Program-made: the position numbers and the translations under genes | The notes under the pieces: generated by a model | What the model saw: the letters and a program-made list of their open reading frames with translations, nothing else | What the model was told of the DNA's origin: nothing | The model's database searches: none | Part shown: piece by piece, positions 36,401 to 48,000 of the stretch | Layout: the number at the start of each line of letters is the position of its first letter | Numbering within the stretch: position 1 is the first letter of the stretch | Assembly: GCA_037974665.1 (NCBI GenBank) | Contig: CM075773.1 | Location: 25,608,353-25,672,352, forward strand | DNA length: 64,000 nt | Direction of reading: 5' to 3' | From: Ehretia macrophylla | Taxonomy: Eukaryota > Streptophyta > Magnoliopsida > Boraginales > Ehretiaceae

Positions 36401-39400
36401 GTACCTTGGGCGAGACAGCTTCGCTTCGCGTAGAGGCTAGGCCCACAAACCGAGGGCGTGGGGCTTGGGACCAAGTCTCCGTCGCTCCGGAGCCCATAAC
36501 TTTTGATCCGTAAAGAGTTACGCGGCCCACAGCATACCGTTGGAAAGCTCTCCGAGAGCTCTACGACAGGACAGCCAAGCTATGCTTCGCTGTGCCTTTT
36601 TTTTGGAGCCCAAAATCGAACGTTTTCATCAGTTTCGGGACACTTTTCTTCTTTTGCGCTGTTTTTCCGTCCCGGATAGTACGTCATGCGCCGCGAAAAG
36701 GGCGACAACCCAATCCGTCCCCTTTTTGTTACCGAATCCCGCGGTACCTTGGGCGAGACAGCTTCGCTTCGCGTAGAGGCTAGGCCCACAAACCGTGGGC
36801 GTGGGGCTTGGGACCTGGTCTCCGTCGCTCCGGAGCCCATAACTTTTGATCCGTAAGGAGTTACGCGGCCTACAGCATACCGTTGGAAAGCTCTCCGAGA
36901 GCTCTACGACGGGTCAGCCAAGCTTTGCTTCGCTGGACCTTTTTTCGGAGCCCAAAATCGAACGTTTTCATCAGTTTCGGGACACTTTTCTTCTTTTGCG
37001 CTGTTTTTCCGTCCCGGATCGTCCGTCGTGCGCCGCGAAAAGGGCGACAACCCAATCCGTCCCATTTCTGTTACCGAATCCCGCGGCACCTTGGGCAAGA
37101 CAGCTTCGATTCGCGTAGAGGCTGGGCCCACAAACCGAAGGCGTGGGGCTTGGTACCAGGTCTCCGTCGCTCCGGAGCGCATAACTTTTGATCCGTAAAG
37201 AGTTACGTGGCCCACAGCATACCGTTGGAAAGCTCTCCGAGAGCTCTACGACAGGACAGCCAAGCTATGCTTCGCTGTGCCTTTTTTCGGAGCCCAAAAT
37301 CGAACGTTTTCATCAGTTTCGGGACACTTTTCTTCTTTTGCGCTGTTTTTCCGTCCCGGATAGTACGTCATGCGCCGCGAAAAGGGCGACAACCCAATCC
37401 GCCCCATTTTTGTTACCGAATCCCGCGGCACCTTGGGCGAGACAGTTTCGATTTGCGTAGAGGCTGGGCCCGCAAACCGAGGGCGTGGGGCTTGCGACCA
37501 AGTCTCCGTCGCTCCGGAGCCCATAACTTTTGATCCGGAAAGGGGTACGCGGCCCAGAGCATACCGTTGGAGAGCTCTCCGAGAGCTCTACGACGGGATA
37601 GCTGAGTGCGCTTCGCTGGGCCTTTTTTCGTACCCCAAAATCGAACGTTTTCATCAGTTTCGGGACACTTTTCTTCTTTTGCGTTGTTTTTCCGTCCCAG
37701 ATCGTACGTCGCGCGCCGCGAAATGGTCGACAACCCAATCCGTCCCATTTCTGTTACCGAATCCCATAGCACCTTGGGCAAGACAAATTCGCTTCACGTA
37801 GACGCTGGGCCCGTAAACCGAGGCCGTGGGGCTTGGGACTAGGTCTCCGTTGCTCCGGAGCCTATAACTTTTGATCCGTAAGGAGTTACGCGGCCCACAG
37901 CATACCGTTGGAAAGCTCTCCGAGAGCTCTACGACGGGACAGCCAAGCCTGCTTTGCTGGGCATTTTTTCGGATCCCAAAATCGAACGTTGTCATCAGTT
38001 TCGGGACACTTTTATTCTTTTGTGCTGTTTTTCCGTCCCGGATAGTACGTCATGCGCCGCGAAAAGGGCGACAACCCAATCCGTCCCCTTTTTGTTACCG
38101 AATCCCGCGGCACCTTGGGCGAGACAGCTTCGATTTGCGTAGTGGCTGGGCCCGCAAACCGAGGGCGTGGGGCTTGCGACCAAGTCTCCGTCGCTCCGGA
38201 GCCCATAACTTTTGATCCGTAAAGAGTTACGCGGCCCAGAGCATACCGTTGGAAAGCTCTCCGAGAGCTCTACGATGGGACAGCCAAGCTATGCTTCGCT
38301 GTGCATTTTTTCGGAGCCCAAAATCGAACGTTTTCATCAGTTTCGGGACACTTTTCTTCTTTTGCGCTGTTTTTCCATCCCAGATCGTACGTCGCGCGCC
38401 GCGAAAAGGGCGACAACCCAATCCGTCCCATTTCTGTTACCGAATCCCGCGGCACCTTGGGCGAGACAGCTTCACTTCACGGAGAGGCTGGGCCCGCAAA
38501 CCGAAGGCGTGGGGCTTGGTACAAGGTCTCCGTCGCTCCGGAGCCCATAACTTTTGATCCGTAAAGAGTTACGTGGCCCACAGCATACCGTTGGAAAGCT
38601 CTCCGAGAGCTCTACGACGGGACAGCCAAGCTATGCTTCGCTGTGCCTTTTTTTGGAGCCCAAAATCGAACGTTTTCATTAGTTTCGGGACACTTTTCTT
38701 CTTTTGCGCTATTTTTCCGTCCCGGATCGTACGTCGTGCGCCGCGAAAAGGGCGACAACCCAATCCGTCCCCTTTTTGTTACCGAATCCCGCGGTACCTT
38801 GGGCGAGACAGTTTCGCTTCGCGTAGAGGCTAGGCCCACAAACCGAGGGCGTGGGGCTTGGGACCAAGTCTCCGTCGCTCCGGAGCCCATAACTTTTGAT
38901 CCGTAAAGAGTTACGTGGCCCACAGCATACCGTTGGAAAGCTCTCCGAGAGCTCTACGACAGGACAGCCAAGCTATGCTTCGCTGTGCCTTTTTTCAGAG
39001 CCCAAAATCGAACGTTTTCATTAGTTTCGGGACACTTTTCTTCTTTTGCATTGTTTTTCCGTCCCGGATCGTACGTCGTGCGCCGCGAAAAGGGCGACAA
39101 CCCAATCCGTCCCCTTTTTGTTACCGAATCCCGCGGTACCTTGGGCGACACAGCTTCGCTTCGCGTAGAGGCTAGGCCCACAAACCGAGGGCGTGGGGCT
39201 TGGGACCAGGGCTCCGGCGCTCCAGAGGCCATAACTTTTGGTCCGTAAAGAGTTACGCGGCCCACAGCATACCGTTGGAAAGCTCTCCGAGAGCTCTACG
39301 ACAGGACAGCCAAGCTTTGCTTCGCTGTACCTTTTTTCAGAGCCCAAAATCGAACGATTTCATCAGTTTCAGGACACTTTTCTTCTTTTGCGCTGTTTTT

Positions 39401-39919
39401 CCGTCCCGGATAGTACGTCATGCGCCGTGAAAAGGGCGACAACCCAATCCGTCCCATTTTTGTTACAGAATCCCGTGGTACCTTGGGCGAGACAGCTTCG
39501 ATTCGCGTAGAGGCTGGGCCCGCAAACGTGGGCGTGGGGCTTGCGACCAAGTCTCCGTCGATCCGGAGCCCATAACTTTTGATCCGTAAAGAGTTACGCG
39601 GCCCACAGTATACCGTTCGAAAGCTCTCTGAGAGCTCTACGACGGGACAGCCAAGCTTCGCTTCGCTGTGCCTTTTTTCGCATCCCAAAATCGAAAGATT
39701 TCATCAGTTTTAGGACACTTTTCTTCTTTTGCGCTGTTTTTCCGTCCCGGATCGTACGTCGTGCGCCGCAAAAAGGGCGACAACCCAATCCGTCCCATTT
39801 TTGTTACCGAATCCCGCGGCACCTTGGGCGAGACAGCTTCGCTTCGCGTAGAGCTGGGCCCACAAACCGAGGGCGTGGGGCTTGGCACCAGGACTCCGTC
39901 GCTCCGGAGCCCATAACTT
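33427..39919 (+). repeat. array segment 6: 19 monomers, transition to right-hand subfamilies
   Basis: Monomer starts: 33427, 33769, 34111, 34453, 34795, 35137, 35478, 35820, 36161, 36503, 36846, 37188, 37530, 37871, 38212, 38554, 38896, 39238, 39579. From 36161 two new markers become common: gtccccttttt (36161, 36503, 37871, 38554, 38896) and atagtacgtcatg (36503, 37188, 37871, 39238). A third, ttacgtggcccac, begins monomers 36161, 37188, 38554 and 38896. Monomer 39579 lacks one G (gtagagctgggcc) and is 341 bp. That deletion reappears at 63096. Confidence 0.97.
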
Positions 39920-42900
39920 TTGATCCGTAAAGAGTTACACGGCCCACAGCATACCGTTGGAAAGCTCTCCGAGAGCTCTACGACGGGACAGCCAAGCTTT
40001 GCTTCGCTGTGCCTTTTTTCGGGGCCCAAAATCGAACGTGTTCATCAGTTTCGGGACACTTTTCTTCTTTTGCGCTGTTTTTCCGTCCAGGATCGTAAGT
40101 CGTGCGCCGCGAAAAGGGCGACAACCCAATCCGTCCCATTTTTGTTACCGAATCCCGCGGCACCTTGGGCGAGATAGCTTCGCTTCGCGTAGAGGCTGGT
40201 CCCACAAACCGAGGGCGTGGGGCTTGGGAACAAGTCTCCGTCGCTCCGGAGCCCATAACTTTTGATCTGTAAAGAGTTACGCGGCCCACAGCATACCGTT
40301 GGAAAGCTCTCCGAGAGCTCTACGACGGGACAGCCTAGCTATGCTTCGCTGTGCCTTTTTTTGGAGCCCAAAATCGAACATTTTCATCAGTTTCGGGACA
40401 CTTTTCTTCGTTTGCGCTGTTTTTCCGTTCCGGATCGTACGTCGTGCGCCGCGAAAAGGGCGACAACCCAATCCGTCCCATTTTTGTTACCGAATCCTGC
40501 GGCACCTTGGGCGAGACAGCTTCGATTCGCGTAGAGGCTGGGCCCGCAAACCGAGGGCGTGGGGCTTGCGACCAAGTCTCCGTCGCTCCGGAGCCCATAA
40601 CTTTTGATCCGTAAAGAGTTACGCGGCCCACAGCATACCGTTGGAAAGCTCTCCGAGAGCTCTACAACGAGACAGCCAAGCTATGCTTCGCTGTGCCTTT
40701 TTTCGGAGCCCAAAATCGAAAGTTTTCATAAGTTTCGGGACACTTTTCTTCTTTTGCGCTGTTTTTCCGTCCCGGATCGTACGTCGTGCGCCGCGAAAAG
40801 GGCGACAACCCGATCCGTCCCATTTCTGTTACCGAATCCCTTGGCACCTTGGGCGAGACAAATTCGCTTCACCTAGAGGCTGGGCCCGCAAACCGAGTGC
40901 GTGGGGCTTGGGACCAGGTCTCCGTCGCTCCGAAGCCCATAACTTTTGATCCGTAACGAGTTACGGGGCCGACAGCATACCGTTGGAAAGCTCTCCGAGA
41001 GCTCTACGATGGGGCAGCTAAGCTTTGCTTCGCTGGGCCTTTTTTCGGAGCCCAAAATCGAACGTTTTCATCAGTTTCGAGACACTTTTCTTCTTTTGCG
41101 CTGTTTTTCCGTCCCGGATCGTAAGTCGTGCGCCGCGAAAAGGGCGACAACCCAATCCGTCCCATTTTTGTTACCGAATCCTACGGCACCTTGGGCGAGA
41201 CAGCTTCGATTCGCGTAGAGGCTGGGCCCGCAAACCGAGGGCGTGGGGCTTGCGACCAAGTCTCCGTCGCTCCGGAGCCCATAACTTTTGATCCGTAAAG
41301 AGTTACGCGGCCCACAACATACCGTTGGAAAGCTCTCCGAGAGCTCTACGACGGGACAGCCAAGCTATCCTTCGCTGTGCCTTTTTTCGGAGCCCAAAAT
41401 CGAACGTTTTCATCAGTTTTGCAACACTTTTCTTCTTTTGCGCTGTTTTTCCGTCCCGGATCGTACGTCGGGCGCCGCGAAAAGGGCGACAACCCAATCC
41501 GTCCCATTTTTGTTACCGAATCCCGCGGGGCCTTGGGCGAGGCAGCTTCGGTTCGCGTAGGGGCGGGGACCGCAAAGCGAGGGCGCGGGGGCTGCGCCCA
41601 AGTCTCCGTCGCTCCGGAGCCCATAACTTTTGATCCGTAAAGAGTTACGCGGCCCACAGCATACCGTTGGAAAGTTCTCCGAGAGCTCTACGACGGGACA
41701 ACCAAGCCTTGCTTCGCTGTGCCTTTTTTTGGAGCCCAAAATTGAACGTTTTCATCAGTTTCGGGACACTTTTCTTCTTTTGCGCTGTTTTTCCGTCCCG
41801 GATCGTACGTCGTGCGCCGCGAAAAGGGCGACAACCCAATCCGTCCCATTTTTGTTACCGAATCCCGCGGCACCTTGGGCGAGACAGTTTCGCTTCGCGT
41901 AGAGGCTAGGCCCACAAACCGAGGGCGTGGGGCTTGGTACCAGGTCTCCGTCGCTCCGGAGCCCATAACTTTTGATCCGTAAAGAGTTACGCGGCCCACA
42001 ACATATCGTTGGAAAGCTCTCCGAGAGCTCTACGACGGGACAGCCAAGCTTTGCTTCGCTGTGCCTTTTTTCGGAGCCCAAAATCGAACGTTTTCATCAG
42101 TTTCGGGACACTTTTCTTCTTTTGCGCTGTTTTTCCGTCCCGGATCGTAAGTCGTGCGCCGCGAAAAGGGCGACAACCCAATCCGTCCCATTTTTGTTAC
42201 CGAATCCCGCGGCACCTTGGGCGAGATAGCTTCGCTTCGCGTAGAGGCTGGTCCCACAAACCGAGGGCGTGGGGCTTGGGAACAAGTCTCCGTCGCTCCG
42301 GAGCCCATAACTTTTGATCTGTAAAGAGTTACGCGGTCCACAGCATACCGTTGGAAAGCTCTCCGAGAGCTCTACGACGGGACAGCCAAGCTATGCTTCG
42401 CTGTGCCTTTTTTCGGAGCCCAAAATCGAACGTTTTCATCAGTTTCGGGACACTTTTCTTCTTTTGCGCTGTTTTTCCGTCCAGGATCGTAAGTCGTGCG
42501 CCGCGAAAAGGGCGACAACCCAATCCGTCCCATTTTTGTTACCGAATCCCGCGGCACCTTGGGCGAGATAGCTTCGCTTCGCGTAGAGGCTGGTCCCACA
42601 AACCGAGGGCGTGGGGCTTGGGAACAAGTCTCCGTCGCTCCGGAGCCCATAACTTTTGATCTGTAAAGAGTTACGCGGCCCACAGCATACCGTTGGAAAG
42701 CTCTCCGAGAGCTCTACGACGGGACAGCCTAGCTATGCTTCGCTGTGCCTTTTTTCGGAGCCCAAAATCGAACATTTTCATCAGTTTCGGGACACTTTTC
42801 TTCGTTTGCGCTGTTTTTCCGTTCCGGATCGTACGTCGTGCGCCGCGAAAAGGGCGACAACCCAATCCGTCCCATTTTTGTTACCGAATCCTGCGGCACC

Positions 42901-45048
42901 TTGGGCGAGACAGCTTCGATTCGCGTAGAGGCTGGTCCCGCAAACCGAGGGCGTGGGGCTTGCGACCAAGTCTCCGTCGCTCCGGAGCCCATAACTTTTG
43001 ATCCGTAAAGAGTTACGCGGCCCACAGCATACCGTTGGAAAGCTCTCCGAGAGCTCTACAACGAGACAGCCAAGCTATGCTTCGCTGTGCCATTTTTCGG
43101 AGCCCAAAATCGAACGTTTTCATCAGTTTCGAGACACTTTTCTTCTTTTGCGCTGTTTTTCCGTCCCGGATCGTACGTCGTGCGCCGCGAAAAGGGCGAC
43201 AACCCGATCCGTCCCATTTCTGTTACCGAATCCCTTGGCACCTTGGGCGAGACAAATTCGCTTCACCTAGAGGCTGGGCCCGCAAACCGAGGGCGTGGGG
43301 CTTGGGTCCGGGTCTCCGTCGCTCCGGAGGCCATAGCTTTTGATCCGTAAGGAGTTACGGGGCCGACAGCATACCGTTGGAAAGCTCTCCGAGAGCTCTA
43401 CGATGGGGCAGCTAAGCTAAGCTTCGCTGGGCCTTTTTTCGGAGCCCAAAATCGAACGTTTTCATCAGTTTCGAGACACTTTTCTTCTTTTGCGCTGTTT
43501 TTCCGTCCCGGATCGTACGTCGTGCGCCGCGAAAAGGGCGACAACCCAATCCGTCCCATTTTTGTTACCGAATCCTACGGCACCTTGGGCGAGACAGCTT
43601 CGATTCGCGTAGAGGCTGGGCCCGCAAACCGAGGGCGTGGGGCTTGCGACCAAGTCTCCGTCGCTCCGGAGCCCATAACTTTTGATCCGTAAAGAGTTAC
43701 GCGGCCCACAACATACCGTTGGAAAGCTCTTCGACAGCTCTTCGACGGGGCAGCCAAGCTTGCTTTGCTGTGCCTTTTTTCGAAGCCCAAAATCGATCGT
43801 TTTCATCAGTTTTGGAACACTTTTCTTCTTTTGCGCTGTTTTTCCGTCCCGGATCGTACGTCGTGCGCCGCGAAAAGGGCGACAACCCAATCCGTCCCAT
43901 TTTTGTTACCGAATCCCGTGGCACCGTGGGCGAGACAGCTTCGATTCGCGTTGAGGCTGGGCCCGCAAACCGAGGGCGTGGGGCTTGCGACCAAGTCTCC
44001 GTCGCTCCGGAGCCAATAACTTTTGATCCGTAAAGAGTTACGCGGCCCACAGCATACCGTTGGAAAGCTCTCCGAGAGCTCTACGACGGGACAGCCAAGC
44101 TTTGCTTCGCTGTGCCTTTTTTCGGAGCCCAAAATCGAACGTTTTCATCAGTTTCGGGACACTTTTCTTCTTTTGCGCTGTTTTTCCGTCCCGAATCGTA
44201 CGTCGTGCGGCGCAAAAAGGGCGACAACCCAATCCGTCCCATTTTTGTTACCGAATCCCGCGGCACCTTGGGCGAGACAGCTTCGCTTCGCGTAGAGGCT
44301 GGGCCCACAAACCGAGGGCGTGGGGCTTGGTACCAGGTCTCCGTCGCTCCGGAGCCCATAACTTTTGATCCGTAAGGAGTTACGCGGCCCACAGCATACC
44401 GTTGGAAAGCTCTCCGAGAGCTCTACGACGGGGCAGCCAAGCTGTGCTTCGCTGGGCCTTTTTTCGGAGCCCAAAATCGAACGTTTTCATCAGTTTCGGG
44501 ACACTTTTCTTCTTTTGCGCTGTTTTTCCGTCCCGGATCGTAAGGCGCGCGCCGCGAAAAGGGCGACAACCCAATCCGTCCCATTTTTGTTACCGAATCC
44601 CGCGGCACCTTGGGCGAGATAGCTTCGCTTCGCGTAGAGGCTGGTCCCACAAACCGAGGGCGTGGGGCTTGGGAACAAGTCTCCGTCGCTCCGGAGCCCA
44701 TAACTTTTGATCTGTAAAGAGTTACGCGGTCCACAGCATACCGTTGGAAAGCTCTCCGAGAGCTCTACGACGGGACAGCCAAGCTATGCTTCGCTGTGCC
44801 TTTTTTCGGAGCCCAAAATCGAACATTTTCATCAGTTTCGGGACACTTTTCTTCGTTTGCGCTGTTTTTCCGTCCCGGATCGTACGTCGTGCGCCGCGAA
44901 AAGGGCGACAACCCAATCCATCCCATTTTTGTTACCGAATCCTGCGGCACCTTGGGCGAGACAGCTTCGCTTCGCGTAGAGGCTGGGCCCGCAAACCGAG
45001 GGCGTGGGGCTTGGGACCAGATCTCCGTCGCTCTAGAGCCCATAACTT
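39920..45048 (+). repeat. six-monomer higher-order repeat block (15 monomers)
   Basis: Monomer starts: 39920(a), 40262(b), 40604(c), 40946(d), 41288(e), 41630(f), 41972(a), 42314(a), 42656(b), 42998(c), 43340(d), 43682(e), 44023(f), 44365(a), 44707(b). Types by marker: a has gagatagc, ggtcccac, gggaacaag and ends in ttgatctgtaa; b has cgaacattttc, cttcgtttgcg and gaatcctgcgg; c has tctacaacgagac and acccgatccg; d has acggggccgac and gaatcctacgg; e has cagttttg[c/g]aacac; f ends with ttggtaccagg. The second copy carries an extra a monomer, so b-d recur at 2,394 bp instead of 2,052. Types a and b are the clearest; e and f are weaker matches. Confidence 0.88.
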
Positions 45049-48000
45049 TTGATCCGTAAAGAGTTACGCGGCCCACAGCATACCGTTGGAAAGCTCTCCG
45101 AGAGTTCTACGACGGGACAGCCAAGCTAACCTTCGCTGTGCCTTTTTTCGGAGCCCAAAATCGAACGTTTTCATCAGTTTCGGAACACTTTTCTTCTTTT
45201 GTGCCGTTTTTCCGTCCCGGATCGTACGTCGTGCGCCGCGAAAAGGGCGACAACCCAATCCGTCCCATTTTTGTTACCGAATCCCACGGCACCTTGGGCG
45301 AGACAGCTTCGATTCGCGTAGAGACTGGGCCCGCAAACCGAGGGCGTGGGGCTTGCGACCAAGTCTCCGTCGCTCCGGAGCCCATAACTTTTGATCCGTA
45401 AAGAGTTACGCGGCCCACAGCATACCGTTGGAAAGCTCTCCGAGAGCTCTACGACGGGACAGCAAGCTATGCTTTTCTGTGCCTTTTTTCGGAGCCCAAA
45501 ATTGAACGTTTTCATCAGTTTCGGGAAACTTTTCTTCTTTTGCGCTGTTTTTCCGTCCCGGATCGTAAGTCGTGCGCCGCGAAAAGGGCGACAACCCAAT
45601 CCGTCCCATTTTTGTTACCGAATCCCGCGGCACCTTGGGCGAGACAGCTTCGCTTCGCGTAGAGGCTGGGCCCACAAATTGAGGGCGTGGGGCTTGGGAC
45701 CAAGTCTCCGTCGCCCCGGAGCCCATAACTTTTGATCTGTAAAGAGTTACGCGGCCCACAGCATACCGTTGGAAAGCTCTCCGAGAGCTCTACGACGAGA
45801 TAGCCAAGCTTTGCTTCGCTGTGCCTTTTTTCAGAGCCCAAAATCGAACGATTTCATCAGTTTCAGGACACTTTTCTTCGTTTGCGCTGTTTTTCCGTCC
45901 CGGATCGTACGTCGTGCGCCGCGAAAAGGGCGACAACCCAATCCGTCCCATTTTCGTTACCGAATCCTGCGGCACCTTGGGCGAGACAGCTTCGATTCGC
46001 GTAGAGGCTGGGCCCGCAAACCGAGGGCGTGGGGCTTGCGACCAAGTCTCCGTCGCTCCGGAGCCCATAACTATTGATCCGTAAAGAGTTACGCGGCCCA
46101 CAGCATACCGTTGGAAAGCTCTCCGAGAGCTCTATGACGGGACAGCCAAGCAATGCTTCGCTGTACCTTTTTTCGAAGCCCAAAATCGAACGTTTTCATC
46201 AGTTTCGGGACACTTTTCTTTTTTTGCGCTGTTTTTCCGTCCCGGATCGTACGTCGCGCGCCGCGAAAAGGGCGACAACCCAATCCGTCCCATTTTTGTT
46301 ACCGAATCCCGCGGCACCTTGGGCGAGACAGCTTCGCTTCGCGTAGAGGCTGGGCCCACAAACTGAGGGCGTGGGGCTTGGGACCAGGTCTCCGTCGCTC
46401 CGGAGCCCATAACTTTTGATCCGTAAAGAGTTACGCGGCCCACAGCATACCGTTGGAAAGATCTCCGAGAGCTCTACCACGGGGCAGCCAAGCTGCGCTT
46501 CGCTGGGCCTTTTTTCGGAGCCCAAAATGGAACGTTTTCATCAGTTTCGGGACACTTTTCTTCTTTTGCGCTGTTTTTCGGTCCCGGATCGTACGTCGTG
46601 CGCCGCGAAAAGGGCGACAACCCAATCCGTCCCATTTCTGTTATCGAATCCCGCGGCACCTTGGGCGAGACAGCTTCGCTTCGCGTAGAGGCTGGGCCCA
46701 CAAACCGAGGGCGGGGGGCTTGGTACCAGGTCTCCGTCGCTCCGGAGCCCATAACTTTTGATCCGTAAAGAGTTACGCGGTCCACAGCATACCGTTGGAA
46801 AGCTCTCCGAGAGCTCTACGACGGGACAACCAAGCTACGCTTCGCTGTGCCTTTTTTCGGAGCCCAAAATCGAACGTTTTCATCAGTTTCGGGATACTTT
46901 TCTTCTTTTGCGCTGTTTTTCCGTCCCGGATCGTACGTCGTGCGCCGCGAAAAGGGCGACAACCCAATCCGTCCCATTTTTGTTACCGAATCCCGCGGCA
47001 CCTTGGGCGAGACAGCTTCGCTTCGCGTAGAGGTTGGGCCCACAAACCGAGGGCGTGGGGCTTGGTACCAAGTCTCCGTCGCTCCGGAGCCAATAACTTT
47101 TGATCCGTAAAGAGTTACGCGGCCCACAGCATACCGTTGGAAAGCTCTCCGAGAGCTCTACGAAGAGACAGCTAAGCTTTGCTTCGTTGGGCCTTTTTTC
47201 GGAGCCCAAAATCGAACGTTTTCATCAGTTTCGGGACATTTTTCTTCTTTCGCGCTGTTTTTCCGTCTCGGATCGTACTTCGTGAGCCGCGAAAAGTGCG
47301 ACAACCCAATCCGTCCCATTTTTGTTACCGAATCCCGCGGCATCTTGGGCGAGACAGCTTCGCTTCGCGTAGAGGCTGGGCGCGCAAACCGAAGGCGTGG
47401 GGCTTGGGACCAGGTCTCCGTCGCTCCGGAGCCCATAACTTTTGATCCGTAAAGAGTTACGCGGCCCACAGCATACCGTTGGAAAGCTCTCCGAGAGCTC
47501 TACGACGGGGCAACCAAGCTGTGCTTCGCTGGGCCGTGTTTCGGCGCCCAAAATCAAACGTTTTCATCAGTTTCGGGACATTTTTATTCTTTTGCATTGT
47601 TTTTCCGTCCCAGATCGTACGTCGCGCGCCACGAAAATGGCGACAACCCAATCCGTCCCATTTTTGTTACCGAATCCCTCACCACCTTCGGCGAGACAGC
47701 TTCGATTCGCGTAGAGGCTGGGCCCGCAAACCGAGGGCGTGGGGCTTGCGGCCAGGTCTCCGTCGCTCCGGAGCCCATAACTTTTGATCCGTAAGGAGTT
47801 ACGCGGCCCACAGCATACCGTTGGAAAGCTCTCCGAGAGCTCTACGACGGCGCAGCCAAGCTGTGCTTCGCTGGGCCTTTTTTTGGAGCCCAAAATCGAA
47901 CGTTTTCATCAGTTTCGGGACACTTTTCTTCTTTTGCGCTGTTTTTCTGTCCCGAATCGTACGTCGCGCGCCGCGAAAATTCCGACAACCCAATCCGTCC

